Shown here piece after piece: positions 1 to 8,916 of a stretch of DNA of 64,000 nucleotides. Origin of the DNA: Verrucomicrobiota bacterium (GTDB taxonomy: Bacteria > Verrucomicrobiota > Verrucomicrobiia > Verrucomicrobiales > DEV007); assembly GCA_018970725.1 (NCBI GenBank), contig JAGWVU010000015.1, forward strand, positions 36,815 through 100,814, given 5' to 3'. Under the pieces are notes generated by a model. The model saw only the letters and a program-made list of their open reading frames with translations. It did no database searches and was not told the origin of the DNA. A program made the position numbers and the translations under genes. Position 1 is the stretch's first letter. Every line of letters begins with the position of its first letter.

Positions 1-2039
1 ATTTCTCTGGCCAGTGCGGGATCGATCCGTCCGTAGTGGACGCGGCGTCCCTCGATGAGGGTGAGTCCGAAGGCCATGACCCGTTCCTTGCCGTAAACCG
101 CTCCCTGCACGGGATCCCAATGGGCGTTCCCATGGGAATACCGGCAGAGGTGGGGGACGGCCTTCTCGAACCAGGTCGGGTCGAAGGCGGCGGCATTGCG
201 CGCGTAGAGTTTGGCGGTCTCGACCACTTCAAAGGCCATGACCCAAGCGGGGGCGGAGCCGAACACGCCGGAGCCGGGATGGAGGAAAAAGGTGCGGTCT
301 CCGGCGCCCTTGTAACCCAGTTTCTTCCCCCGGTGAAAACCGATTTGGGAAGGGATGGCGGTGAGGGCGGCGCGGTGGAGATTCTCGGAGAAGGAGTCGG
401 CCGGATCGGGCAGCGGCCGGTTCAATCCGGCGGGATCCCACTTGAGGTCGCGCAGGGTTTGGGTCAGTTCAGCGTGGAGGTTGCGCCATTCCTGGGTGCG
501 GCGGTAGTTGAGAAAGTTGCGCTCGCAGAATTTGCGGAGGGCGTTGTTGGAAGCCCCGGCTTCCTGAAGCCCGTGCCACCAGCGGAGCCATCCGGTGAGG
601 TCGGAACGCTTGTCGCGGAACCGGGCATGGGCTTGGTCCGCCTGTTCCTGTCGGTCGGGCGGGCGTTCCCGGGGATCTTGGACGGAGAGCGCGCTGGCCA
701 CGATCAGAGCTTCCCGGAGGCAACCTTCATCCCGGCCGCCGATGAGGAGCCGCCCGATCCGGGGATCGACCGGGATCCGCGCCAGGGTATGGCCGATCTC
801 GGTGAGTTTCCGTTTCCGCGTCAGGGCGCCGATTTCCTCGAGGGTCTTATAGGCTTGGGCGACCCGTTTCGGTTGGGGGGGATTGAGGAAGGGAAATTCG
901 AGGGGATCCCCGAGACCGAGAGCTTCCATCTGGAGGACAACCCCGGCGAGGTTGGTGCGGAGGATTTCCGGATCGGTGTAAGGTTTGCGGGCGGCGAGGT
1001 CCTCGTCGTCGTAGAGCCGGATGCAGATGCCCTCGCTGACGCGGCCACATCGTCCGCGCCGTTGCCGGGCGCTGGCTTGGGAGATCGGTTCGATCTGGAG
1101 CCGTTGGATCCCGCTGAGGGGATCGAACCGGTTGATCCGGGCCAAACCGGTGTCCACCACGGATCGGATGTCCGGAATGGTGAGGGAAGTTTCCGCGACG
1201 TTGGTGGCGAGGATGATGCGGCGGGTCCGCGGGGTGGGGTGGAAGACGGCTTGTTGCGCCTGACCCGCGAGTCGGGCGTAGAGCGGCAGGACGAGGGTGT
1301 CGCGATAGCGCCGTCCCTCAAGGAGTTCCGCGGTTTCCCGGATCTCACGCTCCCCTGGGAGAAAGACGAGGGTATCGCCAAGTGGATCGACCTCGCCCAG
1401 CCATTCGACGGCGCGCCGGATCTGGTCCGCCATCCGTTCGTGATCGTGCGCCGGAGGATGGAAATGATCTTCCACCGGGAACGTCCGCCCCTCGACCGAG
1501 ATGACCGGGGCGCCTCCGAAAAACTCCGCGAAGCGTTCCGCGTCGAGCGTGGCGGAGGAGATCACGACCTTGAGATCATCCCGTGTTCCGAGGAGCCGGT
1601 GCAGGTAGCCCAGAATGAAGTCGATGTTGAGCGACCGTTCATGGGCTTCATCGATGATCAGGGTGTCGTAGGGACGGAGATGGGGATCGCCCCGGGTTTC
1701 CGCGAGGAGGATCCCGTCGGTCATGAACTTGATCCGGGTGGTTTTTTGGGTGCGATCCTCGAAGCGGATCTGGAAACCGACTTCCCCGCCGAGCACGACG
1801 CCGAGTTCCTCAGCCACCCGTTTGGCGACCGAGGTCGCGGCGAGGCGGCGGGGTTGGGTGCAGCCGATCCGTCTGCCCTCGGAGCCCCGGCCCAGTTCCA
1901 ACGCGATCTTTGGCAATTGCGTGGTTTTGCCCGATCCGGTGTCACCGCACACAATGACCACCGGATGGCGGCGCATCGCTTCCCTGATTTCCTCCCGGCA
2001 GCGCGAGACGGGCAACTCTTCTGGATAGCGGATCTTCAG
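1..2039 (-). CDS. hrpA: ATP-dependent RNA helicase HrpA, C-terminus beyond the window
   Basis: DEAH-box helicase of the HrpA group, which remodels RNA and ribosomes. About 679 codons are visible and the rest lies off the left edge; E. coli HrpA has about 1,300 residues. Seen: the HrpA lead-in YPEELPVS, Walker A GDTGSGKTT (about residues 32-40), TQPRR, the DEAH box (about 130-133), SAT, then the NVAETSLTIPDI and QRRGRCGR helicase motifs. The lead-in and the motif III region match HrpA better than HrpB. The start is uncertain. No ATG precedes the lead-in, and the frame is closed by a stop at 2070-2072. I take CTG at 2039; TTG at 2015 or ATG at 1976 are alternatives, and the last would remove the lead-in. 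It is divergent from engB, about 85 bp away. Confidence 0.9.
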   Translation of the reverse strand, partial: MKIRYPEELPVSRCREEIREAMRRHPVVIVCGDTGSGKTTQLPKIALELGRGSEGRRIGCTQPRRLAATSVAKRVAEELGVVLGGEVGFQIRFEDRTQKTTRIKFMTDGILLAETRGDPHLRPYDTLIIDEAHERSLNIDFILGYLHRLLGTRDDLKVVISSATLDAERFAEFFGGAPVISVEGRTFPVEDHFHPPAHDHERMADQIRRAVEWLGEVDPLGDTLVFLPGEREIRETAELLEGRRYRDTLVLPLYARLAGQAQQAVFHPTPRTRRIILATNVAETSLTIPDIRSVVDTGLARINRFDPLSGIQRLQIEPISQASARQRRGRCGRVSEGICIRLYDDEDLAARKPYTDPEILRTNLAGVVLQMEALGLGDPLEFPFLNPPQPKRVAQAYKTLEEIGALTRKRKLTEIGHTLARIPVDPRIGRLLIGGRDEGCLREALIVASALSVQDPRERPPDRQEQADQAHARFRDKRSDLTGWLRWWHGLQEAGASNNALRKFCERNFLNYRRTQEWRNLHAELTQTLRDLKWDPAGLNRPLPDPADSFSENLHRAALTAIPSQIGFHRGKKLGYKGAGDRTFFLHPGSGVFGSAPAWVMAFEVVETAKLYARNAAAFDPTWFEKAVPHLCRYSHGNAHWDPVQGAVYGKERVMAFGLTLIEGRRVHYGRIDPALARE

Positions 2040-2123
2040 GCGGCAAGTTGGCGCAGGGCGGGGCGGAACTCAAGCGGGAGCGGACTTGCGCCCGGCTGCG
2101 ATGCCCCGATGGTGGGTGGAGAT

Positions 2124-2723
2124 ATGCGCATCAAGTCCGCCGGTTTTGTGAAGAGTGCCCGGAGTCTGGAGGATTGTCCGGAGTGGGACGCCGCCGAGTT
2201 CTGTTTCATCGGCCGGTCGAACGTGGGGAAATCCTCGTTGGTGAACCTTTTGTGCAACCGCGATTCCCTGGCGGCGGTTTCGGGGACGCCGGGCAAGACG
2301 CGGCAGCTGAATTTCTTTTTGGTGAACGAGGAATGGAGCCTCGTCGATCTCCCGGGCTACGGTTATGCCAAGACCGCCCGGACGGAGAAGTATGATTTCA
2401 ACGAGTTAGCGGCGGATTACATCGAACAGCGGCGCAATCTCCGCCAAGTGTTCGTGCTAATCGACTCCCGCTTGGAACCACAGCGGATCGATCTCGATTT
2501 CCTGACTTGGCTGGGTGGAACGCAGCTTCCCTACATGCTGATTTTCACCAAGGCGGACAAGCAGTCGCCGAGCCGGACGAGGGCGAATGCGGCGGTGTTC
2601 CTGGAAGCCCTGGCGCCGCGGGTCCCCGCCCTGCCGGAAATTCTCTTCAGTTCGGCCAAGGACCGCTCCGGACGCGAGGAAATCCTCGGGGCCATCGGAC
2701 GCTATCTGGAGCCGGCGGGCTGA
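2124..2723 (+). CDS. engB: Ribosome biogenesis GTP-binding protein EngB (YsxC/YihA)
   Basis: Small TrmE-Era-EngA-EngB-type GTPase of 199 residues needed for large ribosomal subunit assembly. All G motifs are present: G1 GRSNVGKS (30-37), the G2-region threonine in SGTPGKT, G3 DLPG (75-78) followed by YGYAK, G4 TKAD (142-145) and G5 SSAK (176-179). Length matches the family. I chose ATG 2124, which gives the typical N-terminus MRIKSAGFVKSA. An in-frame ATG at 2109 would add five residues. The upstream GGAG sits only 2 nt from the chosen start, so neither start has a well-spaced Shine-Dalgarno site. An open frame continues far upstream through the antisense of hrpA, but this is a GC-composition artefact. 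Confidence 0.95.
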   Translation: MRIKSAGFVKSARSLEDCPEWDAAEFCFIGRSNVGKSSLVNLLCNRDSLAAVSGTPGKTRQLNFFLVNEEWSLVDLPGYGYAKTARTEKYDFNELAADYIEQRRNLRQVFVLIDSRLEPQRIDLDFLTWLGGTQLPYMLIFTKADKQSPSRTRANAAVFLEALAPRVPALPEILFSSAKDRSGREEILGAIGRYLEPAG

Positions 2724-2771
2724 GAGCCTCACGATGCTTCCGAAGGCCCGGCCCGCGCGGGGGAATCCAGG

Positions 2772-5700
2772 CTACTTCTTGAAGCGGCGGTCGGCCGGGT
2801 TGCCGGCGGACATGAGGTAGGCCGTGAGGTCGCGCAGTTCTTCGGGGTTAAGGACGTTGAGCAGACCGGGAGGCATCTGGGAGATGGGCGATAGCTCGAT
2901 TGATTTCACCTCCTGCTGACCGAGAACGCGCGGCGCGGCCTTCGGGTCGGGGGGGTAAACTTCCAATTTCTCCCCTTTTTCCACGGCCAGACCCATGAGC
3001 TGGGAGCCGTCGGTGAGGGTGACGATGGAGCTGTTGTATTGATCCGAAATCACTTTGCTCGGGTCGATGATCGATTCGAGGAGATACCGCTCGTCGAACT
3101 TGTTGGGGATGCTGGTCAGGTCCGGCCCCACGCCGCCGCCCATGCCGCCGAGGCGGTGGCAGGCGCCGCAACCGGTGGAAAAGAAGAGGCTGCGGCCGTT
3201 TTCGAAATCGGCTTTGCCGCGCTGGGCGAGGGAGAGCGCCTCATCGAGGGTCCAGGGGCGGCCCGGACCTTTCGGCGGATGAATCGGGAAATCCGGCACC
3301 GGATTGAAGTTTTCTCCGGTGAGATCGGCGAGGGCGGTCCGCTCCACATCGGAACAATTCGCGAGCGCCTCGTTCCGGATGTTCTCGAGGAAGCCGGGGA
3401 AACTGGCTCCGCCGGATCCCTTGGCCGCCTGATTGAGGAATTGGAAATAGGAGCGGCGCTGCTCCAGGGTCCAGCCGGACTTGAGGTCCCGCAGCAGCAT
3501 GGCGAATCCGATTTCCCGGGATGGCGGGTAGTTCTCGATCATCGCCAGGATCCCGCGTCCGTAGCCGGGATTGCGGGCGGCCAGTTCCGACCAGTCCGGC
3601 ACTTCGGGGGCGCCACGGCTCTCGATCAGCGCGAGGGTTTTCGCCACGACACCGGGGGCGCGGAGATGAGCCAGCACGCGGATCAGTTCCGTGTTCAAAT
3701 CCCCGTTGCGATGGGGCAGGTGGGGATCGAGTTCCGCGATGACCCGCTCGCGCAGCGCCTTGTCCGGGTTGCCGAGGCGGAGGAACGCCAGTTGATAGGC
3801 GCGGAGGAGACCGAGGAATTGGCTCTCCGCGAGTTCCGCGGGGTTGAGTTCGATGAGGCGGTTGACGAGTGGCGCGAGATGGGCGGGCTTGCCCTGACGG
3901 GCGAGGGCGACCGAGCCGGTGATGACCGCCTGGGTGCTTTTCTCTCCGAGAACCCGGTCCGCCCAAGTGTCCACCGGTTGCGATTCGAGGGCCACGCGGG
4001 CGGCGTTGCGGAGGAAGCGGTCGGAACTGGAGAGATGGGGCCAGGCGGCGTCCAGGGCCGCCGGATCTTTCTTGCCATGGAAGGCCTCCAGTTGGCGGCG
4101 CAGGGCACGGGCGGCGACGGTTTCCGGGGTATCGCCGCCTTGGTCGGGAGCGGTCGATTCATTCCCCACGTAGCGGACACGGAACATGGCGGATTGGGTG
4201 CCGCGCCCGCCGACGAGGAAATAGAAATGGCCGTCCAGGCCGATCCCGGCGTCGGTCACCGGGAGCGGGGAGCCGTAGACGAAGGGCTCCTTGGTGCCCC
4301 GGTAGCTGGAACCTTCGGGGGTGAGGTGGATGGCGTAGATGGTGCCGAAGGTCCAGTCGAGGCCGTAAACGGCGTTCTGGTAGCGGGCCGGGAAGGCGGT
4401 TCCCTTGCCGGTCACGACACCGGTGGGGGAACCGGGGCCGATATCGACCACGGGGGGCAGGCTGTCTTCGAAGTAGGCGGGCCATTTCCCGGAACCGCTG
4501 CGCCAGCCAAAATCCCCGCCGCTGACCACGTGGCAGATGCGGGTGGGGCGATACCACGGAGCGCCCATGTCCCACTCCATGTCGGCGTCGTAGGTGAAGA
4601 GATCCCCCTTGGCGTTGAGGGCGGCATCGTATTGGTTGCGGAAGCCGATGCAGAAGACCTGCTGCTCCTTGGTCAGGGGATCGAAGCGGTTTACGAAACC
4701 TCCCGGAGCCATCCGACCGCGGGCGTGGCCCTTGGCGTCCCACATCCGGGAGAAGAGATGGTCCTCCTGCCAACCTTGGACCCGGCTGGATTGGGGCGGC
4801 ACCATGTCCGTGTGGTTGCCGGAGACGAGGTAGAGTGCCTTGCCGTCTTCCGTGGGCAGGACCGCGTGGTTCCCGTGTTCCCCGCCGCCGGTGGAGGTGG
4901 GTTGGGCCTCCGCGATGTCGGGCCGGTCGTCCCCGTCCCTGTCGGAGAGCCGGTAGAGCGGACCGCCGTTGCGGTGGAACCAGAGACTGCCGAAAGCCCA
5001 GGTGAGGCCTTGGGCTCCGGAGAGCGGCACGGGCGGCTCCGCTCCGGGGGTGTTCACGGGGATTGGCTCGATCAACGGAGGCTCTTCCCCGCGGAGGGTG
5101 ACGCGGAACAATCCTTTGTCGCCCTGGTCACAGACGTAGAACCGACCTTTCGGATCCATCGCGAGGGAAACCCAAGACCCCTGCTCATCCTTGGGGACGA
5201 GGTGCAGGCGATCGACCACGAAACCCGGGGCGGTGAGGATGTTGAGGGGATCGAGCGGATCGCGTCCGCCGCCACCCGCCCGGGCCGGGGTGCGGCCGGG
5301 GAAGCCCCACGGAGCGACGCCGAGGGTTCCGGCGACGCGGATCTGGTCACCGGTGGACCAAGCGGAGTCGTCGAAGCCCACGGTCTGCCAACCGGGCGTG
5401 AAGGTGGATTGAAACTTCCAAGCCGCATCGCTCAGGATGACGGTTTTCGCACCGCCCTCGCTTTCGGCCTCGAGCTTGAACACAAATGCGGCGGCGCCTC
5501 CGGCGTTTTCCGCCTCGGCCGCGATCACGTTTTTCCCGGGCTGCAGGAGCACGGTGACGTCACGGCTGACCGGCAGGGGCCAGTCGGGGCTGTCTCCGGC
5601 GGGTTTTCCGTTGAGGTGAAGTTTCAGCCGGTTGTCGCAAGTGGCGTAGACCCGGACGCTCTTGGGAAGCGGGGCGCTGAGTTCGAAGGTGCGGCGGAAG

Positions 5701-6518
5701 AAGAGCTTCTGGTTGCCAGTGACTTCCCGGGACCAAATCCACGACGGGAGCGGGGCTTCGAGGATCCCGGTAACGGGGGCCGGTTTGGATTTGGCGGCGG
5801 CTCCGTCCGCCGGGGGGGCGTCCTTGATTTCGGGCAGGGTCTCGAGAGAGCGGAGGCGGAGGTTGCGGAATTCCACCCGCATCGGCGGCCCGGCGTGGAG
5901 TTGGAGGGCGAGGATTCCCTTTTTCAGTGCCTCCGGGTGGTCATCGGTGATGTCCGCCGTGGTGATGCCGTTGATCTGGTGGATCAGGCGGTTGCCCACG
6001 GCGACGATCCGCAGTTCGTTCCATTCCCAATCGACGAAGGGTGTCTCGTTGCCGACCGAGCCGGTTTCGCTCTTTTCGCCGGTGCCATTGACCACCACCT
6101 TCTTGCCGCGAGGGGCGATAATGCCGCGCTTGCCGAGCCGCTCTCCGTAAAGCATGCCGAAGTTGGCCTGGGCGGAGTGAAGATCCGCCTGATACCCGCC
6201 GACGGCGAAATTCGCGGGATCGACGAGGGTGCTGCGATACTGGACGCCGGAATTGTTCCCTTGGAACCGCACCTGGCAGCGAAATTCGAAGTTCTCCACC
6301 TCGCCGCCCTGCCAAACGAGGAAGGTGTTGCCCTTGGTCGGTTTTTCCGGGGTGGTCTCGCCCACGATGGACCCGGATTGAACGGACCAGAAACCCTCCG
6401 CCCCCTTCCAGCCGGTCAGGTCTTTCCCGTTGAAGAGGATGTCGTAACCGGGGGCGGCCAGGGCGGCGGAGGCCCAGACGAACCAAAGGGCGACCGCTGG
6501 AGGAATGGAGGTTTTCAT
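2772..6518 (-). CDS. Secreted DUF1080 / PVC-type dehydrogenase / cytochrome c fusion protein
   Basis: Multidomain exported protein of about 1,248 residues. Order of parts: signal peptide ending near ASAALA; 3-keto-disaccharide hydrolase (DUF1080) domain with FNGKDLTGWKG (about 23-225); a jelly-roll-like beta domain with CDNRLKLHLNGK (about 255-395); a six-bladed propeller like PVC membrane-bound dehydrogenases (about 425-790); a helical, HEAT-like stretch; and a C-terminal cytochrome c domain with one haem motif CGACH (about 1117-1121) and a possible distal Met in ISQMPPG. Such proteins are typical of Verrucomicrobiota and Planctomycetota and are thought to act in periplasmic sugar oxidation or cleavage; the substrate is unknown. 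I chose ATG 6518 because it starts directly at the signal peptide; ATG 6539 adds seven residues. Neither start has a clear Shine-Dalgarno site. Confidence 0.88.
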   Translation of the reverse strand: MKTSIPPAVALWFVWASAALAAPGYDILFNGKDLTGWKGAEGFWSVQSGSIVGETTPEKPTKGNTFLVWQGGEVENFEFRCQVRFQGNNSGVQYRSTLVDPANFAVGGYQADLHSAQANFGMLYGERLGKRGIIAPRGKKVVVNGTGEKSETGSVGNETPFVDWEWNELRIVAVGNRLIHQINGITTADITDDHPEALKKGILALQLHAGPPMRVEFRNLRLRSLETLPEIKDAPPADGAAAKSKPAPVTGILEAPLPSWIWSREVTGNQKLFFRRTFELSAPLPKSVRVYATCDNRLKLHLNGKPAGDSPDWPLPVSRDVTVLLQPGKNVIAAEAENAGGAAAFVFKLEAESEGGAKTVILSDAAWKFQSTFTPGWQTVGFDDSAWSTGDQIRVAGTLGVAPWGFPGRTPARAGGGGRDPLDPLNILTAPGFVVDRLHLVPKDEQGSWVSLAMDPKGRFYVCDQGDKGLFRVTLRGEEPPLIEPIPVNTPGAEPPVPLSGAQGLTWAFGSLWFHRNGGPLYRLSDRDGDDRPDIAEAQPTSTGGGEHGNHAVLPTEDGKALYLVSGNHTDMVPPQSSRVQGWQEDHLFSRMWDAKGHARGRMAPGGFVNRFDPLTKEQQVFCIGFRNQYDAALNAKGDLFTYDADMEWDMGAPWYRPTRICHVVSGGDFGWRSGSGKWPAYFEDSLPPVVDIGPGSPTGVVTGKGTAFPARYQNAVYGLDWTFGTIYAIHLTPEGSSYRGTKEPFVYGSPLPVTDAGIGLDGHFYFLVGGRGTQSAMFRVRYVGNESTAPDQGGDTPETVAARALRRQLEAFHGKKDPAALDAAWPHLSSSDRFLRNAARVALESQPVDTWADRVLGEKSTQAVITGSVALARQGKPAHLAPLVNRLIELNPAELAESQFLGLLRAYQLAFLRLGNPDKALRERVIAELDPHLPHRNGDLNTELIRVLAHLRAPGVVAKTLALIESRGAPEVPDWSELAARNPGYGRGILAMIENYPPSREIGFAMLLRDLKSGWTLEQRRSYFQFLNQAAKGSGGASFPGFLENIRNEALANCSDVERTALADLTGENFNPVPDFPIHPPKGPGRPWTLDEALSLAQRGKADFENGRSLFFSTGCGACHRLGGMGGGVGPDLTSIPNKFDERYLLESIIDPSKVISDQYNSSIVTLTDGSQLMGLAVEKGEKLEVYPPDPKAAPRVLGQQEVKSIELSPISQMPPGLLNVLNPEELRDLTAYLMSAGNPADRRFKK

Positions 6519-6646
6519 GAATCCGTGAAGGGGAGACAAAGATGAAGGCTGGGGGAACTTTGTCCACCCCCAACACGGTGGGCCGGGAGGTTTCTTGCAG
6601 CGGGTTCGGTGCGGCTGAAAAACGGAGGCAGCGTCCCGGGCGCGTG

Positions 6647-7249
6647 TCAGCGGAGGGGGATGGCCCGGAATCCGCCGACTGGCACGAGGATCATGGGTGG
6701 TTCCAAGCCGGTGGCGCTCCAGTTCGGGTCCCGGGCATCCAAACCGACGGGTTGGAAGTCGCCGAAGGGGCGGTCCGAACCCAGGCTGACGTCCCAGGAT
6801 TCCAGGCTCCGTTCCATGCGCAGGATCAGGGAATCGATCCGGGCGAGGAGGTTGAACGGCTTATCGAGGCAGTAGGCCCGGCGCCGGCCATGGCCGATCC
6901 CATGGAGAAGGGATTCAAGGTGATGGACTCCGTGGTGGAGGTTGGCGAGGGTGCGCTCGAAACAACGGCAATCGGTTTCCCCGTCCTCCGCCATCTCCTC
7001 GATCTCGTGGGCCAGATCCTCGAGTTTCTCCGCATCGTGGAGCACGTGGTGCTGCAGCGAGGAATCTCCCAGCTCGTCGTTGAGGTCATCGGCGAGGTCA
7101 TCGGCGAGGTTTTGCAGTTCGCGCGACATCCGGACGAGGTTGCGGTGGCAGGAATCGGCCGTGGCGCGGTCCGCCCAGACGAGGTTGGTGAGGAGGAACA
7201 AACCGGCCCACAAGGCGGGTTTCGAGAAGGCGTGCAGGGTGGAAATCAT
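6647..7249 (-). CDS. Secreted histidine-rich helical protein of unknown function
   Basis: Not recognised. It encodes 200 residues: a signal peptide (hydrophobic ALWAGLFLLTNLVWA), then a predicted helical body rich in His, Glu and Leu, and a Pro/Gly-rich tail. The body holds clusters LQHHVLHDAEKLEDLAHEIEE and LHHGVHHLESLLHGIGHG and the cysteines of SCH, DCRC and YCLD. This composition suggests a helical bundle that binds metal or haem, but no known motif is decisive. I chose ATG 7249 because it begins at the signal peptide; an upstream start at 7303 would add 18 residues of unlikely sequence. It is divergent from the ceramidase-like gene, about 129 bp away. Confidence 0.6.
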   Translation of the reverse strand: MISTLHAFSKPALWAGLFLLTNLVWADRATADSCHRNLVRMSRELQNLADDLADDLNDELGDSSLQHHVLHDAEKLEDLAHEIEEMAEDGETDCRCFERTLANLHHGVHHLESLLHGIGHGRRRAYCLDKPFNLLARIDSLILRMERSLESWDVSLGSDRPFGDFQPVGLDARDPNWSATGLEPPMILVPVGGFRAIPLR

Positions 7250-7341
7250 GGTGTTGCCCGCGACAGACGCGCCCCGGCCTGGCATTTGCACGAAAAAATT
7301 CACCGGAGACGGCGAAGCCTTCGCGGCATCCTTGCAATTTC

Positions 7342-7370
7342 TTGCGCCGGGGAACGCCGGTGGCTAGGCT
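7342..7370 (+). promoter_or_regulatory. Candidate promoter of the ceramidase-like gene
   Basis: TTGCGC (7342-7347) and TAGGCT (7365-7370) are separated by 17 bp. The ATG at 7379 lies only 8 nt after the -10-like box, and no Shine-Dalgarno sequence precedes it. If used, the message would be leaderless or nearly so. Both boxes are weak matches. Confidence 0.3.
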
Positions 7371-7378
7371 GCGCGGCC

Positions 7379-8893
7379 ATGGCTCTCCATCGCTGGATCG
7401 TTGCGCTCCCTTTCCTCCTGCTTCCGGGTGGGCCGGGCCTGGCCGCCGCCGCGCCCGCTCTGCGCGCCGGAGTGGCCCGGGTCGACATCACGGATCATGC
7501 CGTCGGGCCGGTCAATGATCCCTGCTTTGCCAAGGCGCTGGTCCTTGAGCGGGAAGGCGTCCGGATGGCGCTGGTCTCGGTGGACGCGGTGTCGATCGGA
7601 GAGATCGGCCGGATTGGGAACGACTTTTTGGGTGAGGTCCGGGCTGCGTTGCAGGAGAACCCGGGGATTGCGCCGGAGGCGGTGCTGGTCAACGCCAGTC
7701 ATTGCCATGGCACGGTGCGCGCGGATACGGCGGAGCTGGTGATCCAAGCGGTCCGGCAGGCGGTTGCCGGTCTGGAACCGGTTCGGGCCGGGGCCGGATC
7801 AGGGACGGAGAACCGGATCAGTGAGAACCGTCGCCTCAAACTCAAGGACGGGACGGAGGCGGACATGCGGCGGGCTTACGCCATGCCGCCGGACCGTGAG
7901 ATCGCCGGGGTGGGCCCGATCGATCCCGGCATCGGGCTGCTCCGGTTGGACCGGGTCTCGGACGGCCGCCCCATCGCCTTGCTCTACAATTTCGCCTGCC
8001 ACCCCATCATGAATCCGCCGGGCAAGGGCAGCTCCGCCGATTACCCCGCTTACGCTTCCCGGTTGATCGAGGAAGCGCTCGGCCCGGGAGCCCTGGCTTT
8101 TTTTGTGCAAGGCTGCGGCGGAGATATCAACCCGGTCCGATACAAGGAGGTCCGGACTCCCCCGGACGCCGAGCCGTTGGGCAACCTGCTTGGCCTGAGC
8201 ATTTTGCAGGCGGCTCGGGAGATCGTCACCCGGGAGGGCGCGGAACTGCGGGTGCGCCGGGAAGTCATCGATCTTCCCCGGGCCCGGGACTACGAAAAGC
8301 GCATGGCGGCCATCGAAACGCGTCGCGACGGGTTGGTGACTTCCCTGAAGCCCACGAACATCGACTTCAAATCCTTCCTTCCCCTGCTGATCGAGGAGAA
8401 ACTCTTCCCGGACCATCCGTCCCATCACGCGCAGAGTTATCTGCATGACCGGCGGATGGATCGTGATGTTCTGGCGCGGTTCGACGCGGAACAGCGGGGG
8501 CAGGTGGAGCGCTATCTTGAAAACATCGAGGTCATGGAAGAATTGACCCGGCTCAACACCAATCTCGCCCTTTTGCGCCGGCACCGGGAACAGACGGAAG
8601 CGGCGGGGTCGGCGGTCCTGCCCGTGGAAATCACCGGGGTGCGGATCGGTGATTTCCGGTTGGTGACATTTCCCGGGGAGGCGACGGTGCAGGTGGGGTT
8701 GAACATCAAAAAAGGGGCGGGACTTCCGCACGCCTTTGTGGCGGCCTACACGAACGGCTACATCTATTATGCGCCCACCGCGGAGCAGCGCCGCAACGCC
8801 GGCTATGCCCAGGAAGATTGTGACACCCTCGTCGCTCCGGAGTGGCAGGAGCTTTACGAAGCCAAAGCCATCGAGATCCTGCGCGGACTCTGA
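7379..8893 (+). CDS. Neutral/alkaline ceramidase-like (N-terminal domain) secreted protein
   Basis: Exported protein of 504 residues with a signal peptide (LPFLLLPGGPGLAAAAP) and the fold of the neutral/alkaline non-lysosomal ceramidase N-terminal domain. Seen: the opening GVARVDITD, the metal-site segment NASHCHGT, FACHPI, and QGCGGDINP. Full ceramidases are near 700 residues and have a C-terminal immunoglobulin-like domain, which is absent here. Short proteins of this kind are common in PVC bacteria beside sugar and sulfatase genes, and the true substrate is unknown. The start ATG 7379 is set by the signal peptide. Its stop forms a hairpin with the stop of the convergent neighbour. Confidence 0.85.
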   Translation: MALHRWIVALPFLLLPGGPGLAAAAPALRAGVARVDITDHAVGPVNDPCFAKALVLEREGVRMALVSVDAVSIGEIGRIGNDFLGEVRAALQENPGIAPEAVLVNASHCHGTVRADTAELVIQAVRQAVAGLEPVRAGAGSGTENRISENRRLKLKDGTEADMRRAYAMPPDREIAGVGPIDPGIGLLRLDRVSDGRPIALLYNFACHPIMNPPGKGSSADYPAYASRLIEEALGPGALAFFVQGCGGDINPVRYKEVRTPPDAEPLGNLLGLSILQAAREIVTREGAELRVRREVIDLPRARDYEKRMAAIETRRDGLVTSLKPTNIDFKSFLPLLIEEKLFPDHPSHHAQSYLHDRRMDRDVLARFDAEQRGQVERYLENIEVMEELTRLNTNLALLRRHREQTEAAGSAVLPVEITGVRIGDFRLVTFPGEATVQVGLNIKKGAGLPHAFVAAYTNGYIYYAPTAEQRRNAGYAQEDCDTLVAPEWQELYEAKAIEILRGL

Positions 8894-8916
8894 CCCTGCG
8901 CCCGGGGGCAGGTCAG
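8890..8916. terminator. Hairpin spanning the two convergent stop codons
   Basis: CTGACC (8890-8895) pairs with GGTCAG (8911-8916), and the stem continues into TGC/GCA with one bulged C around a GC-rich loop. The left arm contains the TGA of the plus-strand gene and the right arm the TGA of the minus-strand gene. There is no U-run, so intrinsic termination is only a possibility; it may instead protect mRNA ends. Confidence 0.4.

Noticed and set aside
36..2108. Very long open frame on the plus strand that runs through the hrpA region into engB
   Set aside because: The minus-strand frame carries complete helicase motifs; the plus-strand translation is Gly/Glu/Pro-rich with no domain. Only the engB part from 2124 is real.
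3039..6545. Plus-strand open frame of 1,168 codons antisense to the DUF1080/cytochrome fusion
   Set aside because: It mirrors the real gene exactly, and its composition is that of an antisense shadow in GC-rich DNA, with no signal peptide or motif.
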